Origin: Limonium bicolor
Taxonomy: Eukaryota; Streptophyta; Magnoliopsida; Caryophyllales; Plumbaginaceae
DNA: 64,000 nt
Assembly (NCBI GenBank): GCA_023374045.1
Contig: CM041782.1
Span: forward strand, 184,406,925-184,470,924
Direction: 5' to 3'
Shown here: positions 10,795-23,653 of the stretch, piece by piece
Position numbering within the stretch: position 1 is the first letter of the stretch
Layout: the number at the start of each line of letters is the position of its first letter
Translations under genes and position numbers: made by a program
The notes under the pieces: generated by a model
What the model was told of the DNA's origin: nothing
The model's database searches: none
What the model saw: only the letters and a program-made list of their open reading frames with translations

Positions 10795-13700
10795 GAACTT
10801 CGTCCTCGATGTTTACACTTCCCACACATCTTGGATTAGAATACGGGGATTACTTATAGAAATAAAACTTCCACAGCCAAACACACTTCACATCACAACC
10901 TCGGACTTAATGGTCCGGGTACATATATACATCCATACATAACATAACATATTCACTTGATAACCTCGGACTCAATGGTCCGGGTATCTTAACAACATTT
11001 ACACATACATAACAACCCTTAGACTCTCTAGTCCTAGGTAACATAACAACCTTTAGACACATAGGTCTATGTAACACATCACATTTAGACTCATAGGTCT
11101 TAATGGCATACACTTTAGGAAATCCAAGTCAAAACAACATTTATTACACATACCACACAACATGTCATAGCATGTATAGCAATCAAAAATATTTTTGATA
11201 TACACTGTGATCCCGCAGAACCTGGTCGCGATGGACACCTTCCGTCCCCGTGCCTTTGGGAGATCAAAACAATCACTTAAATTTAAAATTTCCTTGTGAG
11301 GTTAAGTAAGAGAACTTTAATTATGTAAAGTATCTATCAACGTTTTATAAATACCAATTGAAAATCCTTTTGAAAACACACACAACTCCAAGTCCAACTT
11401 AAGCTCTTTGCTTCTTTTCTTAGCGTGGTTATTTGTGACCACTTATAGGGAGTTTCAAGAGTCATCCAACCCTGATGTGATCAGCATCAGTGTTGAACTA
11501 TCCCTCCACTCCAATTTGTGTTCGGCTTCCCTTGATCGCATGCAAATCAAGTTCCACTTCCCACTTCATTTTCAAGCATCAAATAAATCACTCATTTCCA
11601 ATTTTCTATCTTTTAAATCATTCTAGCCATGATCATAACATCTCCAATGGATAGGACTCCGCCTATCAGTTACCTCCATTTACTTTAATGTTGTTACCTA
11701 GGGAATCTTATTCTCACTAGGTTCTATGTCGGTATCATGCCCTTTCATGAATCACTATATAGTATATATATACACATATATTTTATCAAAATACAACACA
11801 CAGTTTCACATTTATACACTGTCGGGGTTTGTTCCCCCGGGAGTTTCTCTACTCCCACACTTGTACTATCACTCACAACTGTTAATAAATCAACACACTT
11901 ATCACAATGGTATTCACATCTTCTGTGCGCAATTACCACAATTAAACCATGAATGAATGTGTATGTTTACGTAACACACACACCAATCATCAAAACCATA
12001 ATTTTGTGCTATGCACAATATAAGTCACATACACTACGTACACTTGTACGGTAATATACACTAAGTGGTTTTGCGCTCTACCCCCCTTAAAAGGGATTAC
12101 GCCCACGTAATCAATCACTAAACATTGGCTTAAAATGTTCTGCCGTCGTGAAGTGTTTTAACTTCCACGCGGTCTATTACACAATGGATTCTGATTAGAG
12201 GATCTTAACCATATTGGCGGTTTAGTTCCTAAACCAAGAATTCTCATTGGAGTTTGTTTAAACTCTTAGTTGGTTTCGATTCTGGCCTGTTAGGCTTCTA
12301 GGCGTTAATAATTAGCCATTCACTCATGTTCACCATGTACATTCAACACTTGAATCACTGGCTCACTAGTTTCTGCTGCGAAACTCTAATAACTGTAGAG
12401 CTTAATTGCCCCATTTGTTATTCTTACTGTATTGTACATCCCCAATTGTCACCTTCATCTTGGTAACAATGGTTTCTCAACCGACGCGTGGTATCTCTTA
12501 CCGTTAGCGAATTCGGTGAGTTATAAACTTTCTATCCACTTCCATAGTAATTTACTGTATATACAGCTGTGTATTTCACAATGATTGACTTGTTTCCTTC
12601 CGACTTACTGTCGGTTGAGATTGAGCTACTACCTAGTATGTAGTGCTCTCTCAGCTATTTACAACATTTGTGGTATATTCCATACCGCTATTTGGCAGTT
12701 AGTGCTACTGTAGTCACTTACTGTTAATCATGCCTCCACATTTGGTTTTGTACAAGTACTCTTTTATTGGTGCGGCTTTGCATTTCTTATGCATCGGCCA
12801 TTATAACATTATTCGTCCACAATTAACATGTTTCCAATTCCTAGCTATCCCACTCGATCATTACTGCGCCAGCGCAATACCAAAATACTCAGTCATACAG
12901 AGTGCAGAGGCGTAAACTCTTGACAGTAAATCCCTTATGCGATTGCAGTAGGAATTCACACTGAGTTCCTTATCACATAGTACCGACCATTGGCTTATTG
13001 CCCAGTCTGTGTATCATCACTTGCTTGCATGTCCATTGAGTTTAACTCATAACTGGTCTTATCTGCCCACATTATTACTCAATAACATTGATACAACGGT
13101 CGCCAGCTGCGAACCGTGCTCTTACCCATTGCATAACAATAACTTACATGGTATTTACTGTCACGTTAACTTCCACACATATACTTACATTATTCACATC
13201 ATGGTTCGTCATCATTTGGATGACTACCCAGTGCTCCTTGAGCGTTGCCCATCACACATTTAGCGTCCCACACGTACGGTGGTTGCTATTAGACTTATTA
13301 CCCTTCCGGTCTTCCCAAGTGGTAGTAACCATATTGGTCCACCCTTAACGTATTTCTTGAACTACCGCTTCTGCGGTCTCACAATATCGAGAGGTATCCC
13401 CACTCTTAATGCAGTGGTTCGTTTACCACTCTATTTACTTGTATCACATAAACTTCTATAATTAACTCAAATTTACATAACATATCTTGCTTATGGCTTA
13501 TAAGCCTTGCTGCCTTGAGCTCCATGACAAGGTCGTTGCATTCCGTTTCCTTTCATGGGATGCCCCTTAGGTTTGTCAGTCCGTCTCCTGACAACTTATG
13601 TCTAAACTGGGTGTTAGTTTCAATCCTTGTGTTTCTGTCATGCATTTCATTCAACAATTGTTGATGCGAACACCCTTCAAGGATTGCTCCTGGGTGTTGC

Positions 13701-15508
13701 TAAGTTATGCCATTACATTTGGCCCACACTTATTGGTATATTTAGTTAGCCACGCCGTTTTGCGTTCTTAGCTGGCTTATCATCTCCTTCTGTGAAGATC
13801 AGCATTTCCTAGTAGTGTAGGTACTCATTCTGGGAGTTTCATCCCGTTCATTGCACATTAATATGTCCACGTTAGGCATCTGCTTGCCATGTACAAGTTG
13901 GGTCACCGTTCCAGCTAACATGTTTATCCCTGAGGATCCTTAAGATGTATACGATGTCTTTACATTACAGTTAGTGCACTTCGCACCTCCTGACTCTTAA
14001 ACATTTCCTTGAAATGAATTCACTAATCCTTTTAATCTCGTTAACTTGATTAGGTTCCTTTACTTCAACCATTCCTTGCAATCCTTAGCTCTTGTTTGAT
14101 TTATACTGTTGACCGTAGACGGAGTCGACTACTTCCCGTGTTTCGGACTCCACTCATATACATATGTGGGGTACCATACTGATACATTGCTACCTACCCA
14201 ACTAACCCATAAGTAGGTCTGTCAGGCCCACAAGCTCCTATCGGAGTGCGGTCGTCCCACAATTCAGTTGGTACACTCGTAGTGTCCGTCACACGCCTAG
14301 GTGAAGCATTCTGTTGTCAACTCCCTTATATTGTCCCGTGACAATATTCATTCCTTGCTTCCCGAACTTAATCGAGGGAAAGTTTACCCATTTTGTATCC
14401 TCGTCAACTGTCCTTGGTTTTACTGGTTTGGTTTAAAAGAAGGTTAGAAAGAAGTGTTGGTTTGAAAGAAATCTGGTTTTGAAGGAAAAGGGTTTGAATA
14501 AATCTGGGTTGAAAGAAAATTTTCATGGTTTCACAACATCTTCTTACCTTAACCAAGTCTAGCTTCTTGCTGACTGGTGTATTTACAATTACAGAGGTTA
14601 GGCTATCAAGCCCTTCCATGGTCATAATGATCCCGTTTAACTTCATGGTACTTTACTAAGTACCCTGTGGTGGTTATAAATTTCCCGAATAGCCCTGTTA
14701 TAGCAGCACTTGCTATGGCAAGTGCGCATGCTAACTGGCTATCGGTTCAACACATACTGGTTGTGGTATTTTTTTACCCATACTGTCATCAGTGGCCTTG
14801 TTGGCCCTCACTGATCTTACTGCCTTGATAATAACTCTTCTAGGTGACTTCTCACCATCTTCACATGACGATCATCAACTAGGGTGTTTCCCATTCTGGG
14901 AGACCCCTTTTTCTTAGTATTGTATTCTCTTTGTAGCCCGTTCCACGTATTTGGGCACTACGTTGTAGTTCCCTTGTCGGTTGGTATACCGTTGGTGTAT
15001 TATTTATCAACTGTGGTTCCGTAGACACTCGTCTCGGGTTTTATTAATCCATTTCGTGCCTGTTGCACGGTTGGTGCGTTGCAAGTTGGTTATTCTCGAC
15101 TGCTTAGCATGTCGACCTAGGTTGCCGGAAATTCTATTCTTCTATACACAAGATTCTTCATTCTTCGCTATTAAATGCGGTTAACATTGTTCAGATGGAG
15201 ACCGTCTCCGGGATTCCCACTTTTCGGGATCTACCGTATGACAGGTTCTCCATACCTTTAGAGGTACTTAATAACAGCCAGATCGGGTATTCCCGAGTAA
15301 GAGAGGACTTTCATCTCTCTGGCGTTGTTTCCCCAAGTTATAAACAGGGATTGTGGAGGGCGGGAAGGATATTGTAGGTTTCCAGTACACACTCGTAATA
15401 CCTAACTGGCGTATTTCTCACGCTATCACTCAACCCTTAACCCAAAGTACTAAAATCCTAACTCGGTACTTCCTAAGCTCGGTAATTCAGTCATCAGAGT
15501 GATACTTC
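10795..15508 (-). other. Internal domain of the LARD-like element, no readable gag-pol
   Basis: About 4.7 kb lies between the polypurine tract and the primer site. No gag, protease, RT, RNase H or integrase motif was found in any frame; the longest open frames are about 60-90 codons and look random. Two copies of 'cctcggactyaatggtccggg' lie at 10897-10986. A second polypurine-like box (minus-strand CCCTTTTAAGGGGGGTAGAG, about 12080-12100) may mark another element boundary. Known LARD elements have long LTRs and a non-coding interior of several kilobases, which fits. Confidence 0.55.
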
Positions 15509-15520
15509 GCTCTGATACCA
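15509..15520 (-). promoter_or_regulatory. Primer-binding site, initiator tRNA-Met type
   Basis: The minus strand reads TGGTATCAGAGC, the standard plant initiator-Met primer site, 5 bases from the LTR 3' end (TTACA at 15526). Confidence 0.9.
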
Positions 15521-15613
15521 CTTTTTGTAACACCCCATCCAACAACAACACATAACAACATTCTGCAGCGGAAAATATACTACTTCACATTACTTAACTC
15601 GTTGGTGTTACAC

Positions 15614-15643
15614 GCCGTTAACCACCCACGTGGCTAACAAGGC
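15614..15643 (-). other. Conserved 3'-end LTR hairpin (copy 1)
   Basis: On the minus strand GCCTT is followed by stem GTTAGCCAC, loop GTGG and stem GTGGTTAAC, then GGCGTGTAACACC. One stem pair would be a G-U wobble in RNA. Other LTRs in the window have the same layout with different stem sequences. Confidence 0.7.
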
Positions 15644-17407
15644 TATTACATAAACATTGTACCGGTCTGATGGACTAGATTCCCGAGCGACTACACATTA
15701 CTATCCCTTTCCATTAACAACAAAACATACACATACCTTCCAACTGTACCGAGTATTTACAAACTGATGCTGATAACAACTTCGGTCTTGCTACACCTAC
15801 TGTATATATACAACTTACATGATTACCCATGTACAACGACTACCCCGTCCTACTCTCGAACGGCTTCCAGCTCTTGTACCTGAAATAGGAAACGAAGAAA
15901 GGGTGGCCCCCAAGGGGCTCAGCACCTTTGCTGGTATGGTACCCGCAGCCCACATGCTACCGGGCCACGCACAACTAATTGTCGTCTTAGCATGCGATTG
16001 ATTATATTTAATCATGCATGCAACTGTAAACACACAACACATAACTTTTGCCTCATTGGGCTCAACAAACGGGTAAATATCCTTACTTGATAAGTCACTC
16101 ATGGTATTCATTATCCCTAGAGTGTTCCTCCTCTAATGGAGCTACTTCCTTAATAGACGACACTTACCCTTAAATCGGTTATCCTTAAACGCCTCTTATC
16201 ACAAACTGGGATTCATTTCCATGATCCACACACTCATATCTTACAACATATATCATTCCTCACATAACAAACATAACAACACATTTCACGTTTCGACGTG
16301 CACATGATAACATCGCAACAGGAATTGCATTACAACAACATCACATAACATAACGGGAACGGTCCTCTTAGGAACCGACCCAAACATAGTTAAGTCACTG
16401 GTGAGCCTAGAGAATGGTGTCCACCCTCATGGTAAGCTCGTTATACAATAACAACAACACTCATTACCGTCCTAATAGCCGACGAGTAACTTAGTTAAGA
16501 TGGTTCGGGTTTGGAGGCCCGAACACACCACACAACACATGTTCCCCCTAAACCGATCATAAGTCAGAATAGCTAAGCTTTGGAATAAGCTAATGGGAGA
16601 TCATAACCCGTGAGGGAAACAACCATAACAAAGAGAAGGGTAAGGCTCATAAGGATACCCTCTCCCAAACAACGCGCGACCGGCCAAACCGGATTCCTCA
16701 CCACTGTTAGTACATACTTACTTTAGATATTAGTTAGAACCCCACTATGGAGTCAATCATAACTACACACTTTACAGTATTACAACTGGTTAAATACACA
16801 AGGGAAATCCCTACATTCCATACACATATCACACAATTAACACACGCATAGCCGTGGTTAGAACGTCCCATGGTTCGGGTCGTTTTTAATCCGAATACCA
16901 ACTCTCATGTGATCCTAGACTCATTAACTAAGGTTAACACTTCCGAGGTTAAATGTATCGGAACTAGACACGTCACATATATGAATTGTTGTAAACTCAT
17001 TACATGTTTTATCTTAAACAACTGGCAAACATACAGAAAAACACATTGGCATACAAGCCGGTGTAATCCGGTAGGACACGGGTTGCAAGAAACCATACCT
17101 GTCCCCGGAGTCCATTTTACCATGTCCACTTACGTTCCTCGAACAATTCTCGAACAACTGGCACATTAAAGTTACCTTCATTAACGTTGGGGTAATATGT
17201 TTGTGTAACGTCGAATGACCATAGTTAACCCCGTTTACTAGTTACAAATCTTTACATTTTAACTGTTTCACTCTTTCACTTTACTTCAACTTTTCACCCA
17301 CCAAATTGTTGACTATAACTCACCTGACATGTCTACACAACCTTATAACATCATATCCATCAATCACCATCATTAGACATCTTTTAATAACCTAAAACCA
17401 TGTTTTT

Positions 17408-17594
17408 ATATGGTCCGGGACTTGGTCCTCTTCTTAAGTCCCGGACCATATGCTAACTCAAGTCTCGGCCTTTTAAAATGGGGTGGTCCGGGACCTTATA
17501 CAAGGCCTAAGTCCCGGACCACATCCTTATGTGACTCTCGGCCTATTTTACACCCCTGGTCCGGGACTTGAACCATGACCTAGGTCCCGGACCA
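17408..17594. repeat. Palindrome array, GGTCCGGGAC type, three units
   Basis: The first unit has perfect 16-base arms: ATATGGTCCGGGACTT (17408-17423) and its reverse complement (17436-17451). Two more units of TGGTCCGGGAC...GTCCCGGACCA follow at about 17484-17526 and 17557-17594. The loops differ in sequence. Confidence 0.9.
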
Positions 17595-17765
17595 AAGCTA
17601 CAGACTTGGTAAAATTGCATTTTTCAAACCTTGTTGCACTATTTCTCCACCTCCATTAATTACCCAAACTTCATACATGAACTTAGGCATATTCTAATAC
17701 CAAAATATCACTTTGATTCTCCTTACAACATTGTCTTGTTTTTTTTTTTTTACATAATTTTGGGC

Positions 17766-17949
17766 CGTCCGACCCACCGTCCGACCCACAGCTGGGTCGG
17801 ACCGTTCCAGAAACTTTTCCCGTCTTTTAAATACACATGTCCGACCCATGTCCGACCCAACCATCTGGGTCGAACCATTCCAGAGACTTCAACAAGTGAC
17901 TAAACAGAGCTGTCCGACCCACAACTGGGTCGGACCACTGGGTCGGACA
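17766..17949. repeat. Palindrome array, GTCCGACCCA type, three modules
   Basis: Each module carries three copies of GTCCGACCCA or its reverse complement TGGGTCGGAC, in a two-plus-one orientation pattern. Modules are separated by spacers with 'gttccagaaac'-like sequence. The same motif and spacer recur in opposite orientation at 54998-55335, in a solo LTR of the same class. Confidence 0.9.
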
Positions 17950-20626
17950 ACATCAGAGTTTGTCCAAATTTTGTCAAATTTTCTCCAAACTTTTCCTCAA
18001 GCCTCCTAATGTGTTCTAACATCATTTGGCACTTCAAACACACCTTTAGTCATATGCTAAACTCTTTAAATCACTCACCAAAAGCATCTTATCATTCACA
18101 AATTCCTTACAAAATTCCTAGCACTTGGAATGTTTTCTCCTTAAGATTTCTAGGTGGTATTTCACCTATAATGACCACTATACCAAGGTGTTTCCTCTAC
18201 ACCTTAACATCACCTCTCAACTTCTTTTCTTACTAACTAAATCTCCTTTTTGACATCTTACCTAAACATCAACATTCCTAAACCTTGAACAAACTTCTTC
18301 AAGACTTAAATACATTCTCAAACACTCATTGAATTCCTAGAACTTCCAAGATAATACCTAAATCCTTGTATCACTCTAAATCACCTTAAAACATGTTTTC
18401 TTTCTTAGTAAAACATTTATCCTTTAACACTTCCTAATTCACCAGAACCATTTAAAACACTTAGAACTTCTTACACATTTTCCCAAATTTGGCCATAGCT
18501 TCTCTTGTATATACTCACATCCAAACACTTAGGTTTTTACCTTATTTCATTCAAGAACACCCAAAATCCATCAAACACATTTTATACACAAACTTCACAC
18601 ATTTAGCACTACATCACAATATAGTCCATAAGCTTAAATTGCTTGGCGCTTAGGCCCTTAAATAACATGGCTCTTAGGCCCTTAAATACGTTAAACTTAA
18701 ACACTGAATCTCCCACATATATATTGCCTTTAACCTGCAATTACATACAACAAGACATATGTTCTTTTACTAGTCTCTTGAGAACACTTTACTAAGTTAT
18801 TCACCATTTTCTCTTTAGGTAGTTTTAACAAGCATTATAAGCTCATTTCTCCTAAGGCATTATACCACATTAGGTTAGTATATTTACCTCTTTTCCACTC
18901 AAACTTCTTTCCTGTTCCCTTATAAAACCGGCAAGGTATTTGACTCCTTGTCAACTACTAAACAATATACAAGCAATGAAATGAGTATACAAGCTTCAAG
19001 CTTAAACTCATTGTAAACCCTAGGTTTACATTGTTTCAAAAACATTAATGTAGTTGTTTTACCTTGATCTTTGAAGAGAGTTTGAATATCTATGAAGAGA
19101 GGACTCCACCTAGTCCATGAAAGGTTGGAATGAAGCTAGAATAAAGTCACACCAAGAGCACCATTAATGTGCAATTTCGGTCAAGGCAAAAACATGAAGG
19201 AAACTTGATTTTTCTTTGAGATTCCTTACCTAGAAGCAAAGGTGATCAACAAGGCATAAAAATATAAGCTCAAGCTCCTTCCATGGAAGTTCTCCTTGGC
19301 ACCGAAATGGTGGTTTTGATGATTTGAAAAGACAATGTTGTAGAGCTTGCTCCAACTAAGAGAACGGTAGTCTCGGAATTAAATTCGGAGCATGGAGTCA
19401 TAAGTTACAAGTGAAGGAAGATGAAGAATGAGATGGTGCTGTTGGAAACCGATGGAGAGAGGAGGAAGAAGATGGCTACCGTGGGAAATGAAAGGAAAGA
19501 AGAGAATGAGGAGGTAAGTTTGCTTTTGTTAAGATATTTATGTATAAAGCAAAATAGTACTTTACTTTAAGCTTTACTTTACTTATTTGATTTCTTTTAC
19601 AAGTTGGTGACTCACACCTTGAAAAACCGTCCCCCATATATTTAGAAGGGTATAATAGTCTTTGTTGACCAATTTAATTACTTATAACAACATATGTTAC
19701 AAACTAGCTTATAAAAGTTACTATTCATAAAAACAAGGCACATAGAAGTGAAATTTTTGATTTCCCATTGATATAGACTTCCAAATGTGATACTATATAG
19801 TACAAATGTTAATTAAAGAGTAATGATGGACATCTAGCCATACAAAACTCATTTACAAGACAATTTTTCAAAAACGTGCTTTAAGACTCCTTAAAGCACA
19901 TTTTGTGTTTTAACTTGTTTTCAAGCTTTGTTTTCTTTGGTGGTTGATTTAATATGTTCATTAACATATTTATAAGGTATAAATATGACCTTTAGGTCTT
20001 ATACAAATTTATCCCAAGCTTAGAGCACGTTTTTGCTCATATTGCCTTTAAGGTATTTTCTTGTGTTTTATTTGGTTTAACTGTATACCAAAGTTTCCTA
20101 AGGACTTAATTAGCCTTATTAAATCATAATTGAATATTATTAAGTCTTGGTAGGCTCTTTGGGTCCTAACCAAGTTCACTCATAGCTTAGAGCATGTTTT
20201 TGCTCAAACTGTATCTTAGTGCTTTATTGCATTTACTATGGTTTAAATTGTTCACTGATGTTTCTAAGGTACTTTTTAGCCTTTACATACCATAGTTTAA
20301 ATGTTTAACAACATATCAAGGTTTGGGGTATTTCAGATGTAGACATGGTGTAGACAAGATGCTCCTGTTGTACTATATTATGATGATTAAAATGTGGTCG
20401 GATTGTATTTTGAAAGGATGTTGTTGTCTACTTATACCACCTTTTTTTTACTGTTCCACTGATGAAGTTCTCTTCATGTTTCAATCCTCTGAGCACCTGT
20501 CTGATGAATAATAAAGTAGTTCAGTATTAGGTTATTAAAGGATGTCTCAAATTGCTTGTTCTGCTTTGCTGAAAGGCTTATAGCTCATATTTTAGTGTTG
20601 TTTAAGTGTCCTCTTCTTTTCCAACA

Positions 20627-20786
20627 GCAGCTGTACAATTGACATCAACCTGATTTAATGCAACTAGATACTACAGCAGTGTGTATTACAATTGACAGAA
20701 ATCTGTTTGAACAAAGAGTTGATAACCAGCAATGGATCTGTAACAAATAACCTACAGTGGTTGATTCTTTCATGGCAATTACCAGC
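20627..20786 (+). repeat. Direct duplication partner of 22596-22762
   Basis: The block from 'atgcaactagatac' through 'cagtgtgtatt', 'gacagaaatct' and 'ctgtaacaaataa' to 'gcaattaccagca' occurs again about 1.97 kb downstream with roughly 85-90 percent identity by eye. Confidence 0.8.
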
Positions 20787-21275
20787 AGCAGTAGCAGTTC
20801 TTTTTTTTTCAGTTTCAGCAGCAGTAACTTCTTTTATCAAGCTTCCTTTAATCAGTTACAACAACAGCAGCATTTAGGGATTCAGATTCATTAAAAATGC
20901 ACTACAACAGCAGTTCTTTTATTCAGTTACAACAGCAGTAGCAGTAACGGATTCAGTTCGGAAAAATTGCATTACAACAGCAGCAGTTCTTTTATTCAGT
21001 TACTACAACAGCATCAGTAAGAGATTCATATTCATTGAAATAGCACTACAATAGAAGCAGTAGCAGCAGTTTCTTTAACCAGTTACAACAGCAGCAGCAT
21101 TAAGGGATTCAGATTCATTAAAAATACACTACAACAGCAGCATTAGCAGTAGTTCTTTTATTCAGTTACAACAGCAGCAGCAGTAACGGATTCAGATTTG
21201 GAAAAATTGCATTACAACAGCAACAGTAGCAGCAGTTCTTTTATTCAGTTACTACTACAGCAACAGTAACACGCT
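20765..21275. repeat. CAG/CAA-rich tandem repeat, about 80-95 bp unit
   Basis: Units alternate 'ttcttttattcagttac', 'aacagcagcagtaacgg', 'attcagattyggaaaaattgc' and 'attacaacagcagcag'. About five degenerate copies are visible. Stops in every frame argue against a polyglutamine protein. Confidence 0.75.
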
Positions 21276-21849
21276 ACTGTCACACCTGCTGCATTTCCTT
21301 TTATCCAAACAGAAACCTGCTGCATTTCTTTTTATAATAACAACAATCTGCTGTTGCAATCAAATAATCTGAAACATAATTCAAGTTAACTCAAGAAGCA
21401 ACCTGCCTGTTTAATCAATAACAACATGCTGTTACAGGTATTATTTCAAAAGACATGACCCACTACACATAAAGATGTCCAAAAAGGATTTACTGCTTAT
21501 AGACAACTACACTCTCCAGAATAAAGCGACCATATACAATTCACATAATCTCTCAAAAACGGAATTAGTAGTCATAGACTACTATGCCTAATAAAACCAA
21601 AAAAGGACCACTTCACATAGAACTACACCCCAGTTGACCCCTCCCCATCAACTCTTATTCTCTTTCCGGATGAACTTGCATGTGCTTCATCATTCTTTTC
21701 TTCTGTCTGAGCCCGTTTTCCAGCTACTTTTTTTCCTTGTCCAGACTGTAATGGTGGAATGTTTACAAAAGTATAATAAGCATATAGGTGCAATATACAT
21801 AACAGTGGAACAAGCTTATAAGTAAAAGATGTATAAAATATGAATAAGC

Positions 21850-22211
21850 TTATACCCTTAAATCAATAAACTTCATTGCAACTGGTGATATGCTATTTTT
21901 CCATTTCTGTACATCTTCCTCCCTTTTCTCCAATTTTACCATGAGTTTTCTTCTGATATCCTCAAGCAATACTAAATGGGTTTTTCTCTTGCTTCACCTG
22001 AGAAGTAGCCACCTTCTTGGACATGCTTTAACGCACCAGTTTCGTCCTCATCTAGGACACCCTTGTCAACTACATCTCCCACAACATCATGTACTTCGTC
22101 ATCATCTGGCCAATCGTTTTCATCAGCATTGTCATGCCAAGAATCCTCACTGAGTTGGCTTTCCCTTTTCTCACAGCAATCGTTTTTAGATTCTGGATTA
22201 CACTGTTCATC
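21850..22211 (-). pseudogene. MULE (MuDR-type) transposase remnant
   Basis: On the minus strand an open stretch (22211-21975) encodes an acidic segment rich in Asp, Glu and His, containing DSWHDNADENDWPDDDEV. After a one-frame shift, about 21970-21850 encodes LLEDIRRKLMVKLEKREE followed by a segment ending WKNSISPVAMKF. The latter resembles the short conserved stretch near the C-terminus of plant MuDR transposases (L-E-x-I-R-x-x-x-M, then a W-K-x-x-I-x-P motif). The MULE catalytic DDE core and the SWIM zinc finger are not visible, so this looks like an internally deleted remnant. The assignment rests on motif memory, not an alignment. Confidence 0.4.
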
Positions 22212-22765
22212 GAGGTTTTCAGTATTCTGATCTTGAGTTGGCTAAAAAAGAGGAGCTTGGGGTTAAATCAGCAGCATCTAGTGACACAACAAGAATCTCT
22301 CATTACAATCAAAACAAATAAAAATCTGTTATTGCACTTACCAGCAACAAAAGACAAAAAATTATTTGACAGTAGTTCATACGGGCCCCAAGAAAGTTTC
22401 GGAAACAACAAAGTACCACTGTAAAAAGTCTATGTCGTTGGATAATGAAAATAGTAATGTGTAGACCGACAGACATAGTTATCAGTATGGTTGTCCTGGT
22501 ACATACATTTGTTCTTTTATTTCATTTCAGCGCATAAAAACAAGCTGAGAAAGAATTGTCCGATTTCTAGTAAAGCTGGATTAATGTCTTGCTCAATGTC
22601 AGTGCAATGTACATCTACCTCAGTTAATGCAACTAGATACAGCAGCAGTGTGTATTGCAATAGACAGAAATCTACTTGAACAACGAGTTCATAACCAACA
22701 ACGAATCTGTAACAAATAAACTACAGTGGCTGATTCTTTCATTGCAATTACCAGCAACAAAAGAC

Positions 22766-23010
22766 GAAACACATTCACCATAACTGGTCGTTACACTGGA
22801 GCGCAAGAAGAGAGTTATTTTGATTTGGGAATAGCAAATAAAGAAACACATTCACCGTAACTGGTCGTTACACTGGAGCGCAAGAAGAGAGTTATTTTGA
22901 TTTGAGAATAGCAAATTCAGAAACACATTCACCATAACTGGTCGATATACATAAACACATTCACTGTAATTGGTCGTTACACTGGAGCAAATACAGAAAC
23001 ACATTCAAAC
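22766..23010. repeat. 77-bp tandem repeat, about three copies
   Basis: Units starting 'gaaacacattcacc' begin at 22766, 22843 and 22920. Each contains 'taactggtcgttacactgga' and 'gcgcaagaagagagttatt'. The third copy is truncated and partly reduplicated. Confidence 0.85.
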
Positions 23011-23344
23011 GACAATGCAGAAATTACCAGTCCAAATAAGAACATACCTCCATGTGTGCAGTGCTTGCATCCACGAGATGGCTTTAGTTCTGTCTCTGAT
23101 GAGTGCGAAATATGAATGGTTCTAATGGTCTTTAATGTCTAATGTATAACGCTTGGATTGATACTATTCCACACTTATCTTGCGTTTTTCTGTGGTTTGT
23201 TGTTTGTTAAGGCTTGATACACTTTTTCTATGTTAAATGCAGAGAAAAGCCAAGGAAACACTAGATTAACTCACAAGGGAGGTAATGCAACAAACGGGGG
23301 TCGAATCGGAGTCAAAATGAAGAAGTTAGAGGATTTTTAAGGTG

Positions 23345-23598
23345 TGTCCGAGCTTGTGTCCGAACTTCCAAGTTCGGACGCAAGTCGAGAGTTTTGTATG
23401 CTGCGCTTGATGGGATGTCCGAACTTCGGTCCGAACATCGAAGTTCGGACATAGTTGAGAAAAGCCGGAGGTCTGAAGTACGGAGCATGTCCGAACTTGT
23501 GTCCGAACATCAAAGTTCGGACACAGGTCGAAACTTTCTGAATTGAAGCGCTCAAAGCATTGTGTCCGAACTTTGAAGTTCGGACCAATGTTCGGACG
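23345..23598. repeat. Palindrome array, GTCCGAAC type (5' LTR)
   Basis: Several modules of GTCCGAAC in direct orientation followed by its reverse complement GTTCGGAC, with a closely repeated core 'gtccgaacatcgaagttcgg'. Module spacing is about 60-70 bases. The array keeps frames open on both strands, but composition and multi-frame openness argue against coding. Confidence 0.9.
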
Positions 23599-23653
23599 GC
23601 ACGAAAATTACAGCACAAACTCGGCGTTTTGAAGGGAAAAGAGGGAGAAAGGT

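Larger units (their letters stand above)
15526..20335 (-). mobile_element. 5' LTR of the LARD-like Ty3 element (4.8 kb)
   Basis: On the minus strand it starts TGAAATACCCC (20335) and ends GGGGTGTTACA (15526), directly before an iMet primer site. Its first 397 bases recur at 10385-10777. It holds no gene-length frame. Notable contents are two palindrome arrays (17408-17594 and 17766-17949), a TC-rich transcribed-leader-like stretch (18000-18600 on the plus strand) and a covarying hairpin near its 3' end (15614-15643). The same LTR class recurs as the solo LTR at 52803-57006 and as several partial 3' ends in this window. Confidence 0.8.
20336..23091. other. Decayed Mutator-like region between two retrotransposons
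   Basis: No intact gene is present. It contains a CAG/CAA-rich tandem repeat, a 165-bp direct duplication (20627-20786 and 22596-22762), a 77-bp tandem repeat and a minus-strand MULE transposase remnant. The Athila element is inserted at its right end, and a MULE terminal sequence reappears beyond it at 36170-36336. A single older MULE split by the Athila insertion is therefore plausible. Confidence 0.45.

Noticed and set aside
17766..17949. GTCCGAC boxes as drought/cold-response DRE/CRT elements
   Set aside because: The core CCGAC is present, but the base before it is T rather than the required A or G, and other families have GTCCGAAC or GTCCGGG instead.
20765..21275. CAG-rich stretch as a polyglutamine-coding exon
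   Set aside because: Every frame has stops and the repeat unit also holds T-rich parts.
22089..22424. Plus-strand 111-codon hydrophobic frame
   Set aside because: It is antisense to the acidic MULE-like segment; reversed acidic codons give hydrophobic residues.
23337..23618. Open frames through the palindrome arrays (repetitive peptides such as VRTSMFGPKFGH or MSELRSEHRSSD), also at 30700-31080 and 34530-34808
   Set aside because: Frames are open on both strands because the repeat unit lacks stops. The peptides only mirror the DNA repeat and have no domain.
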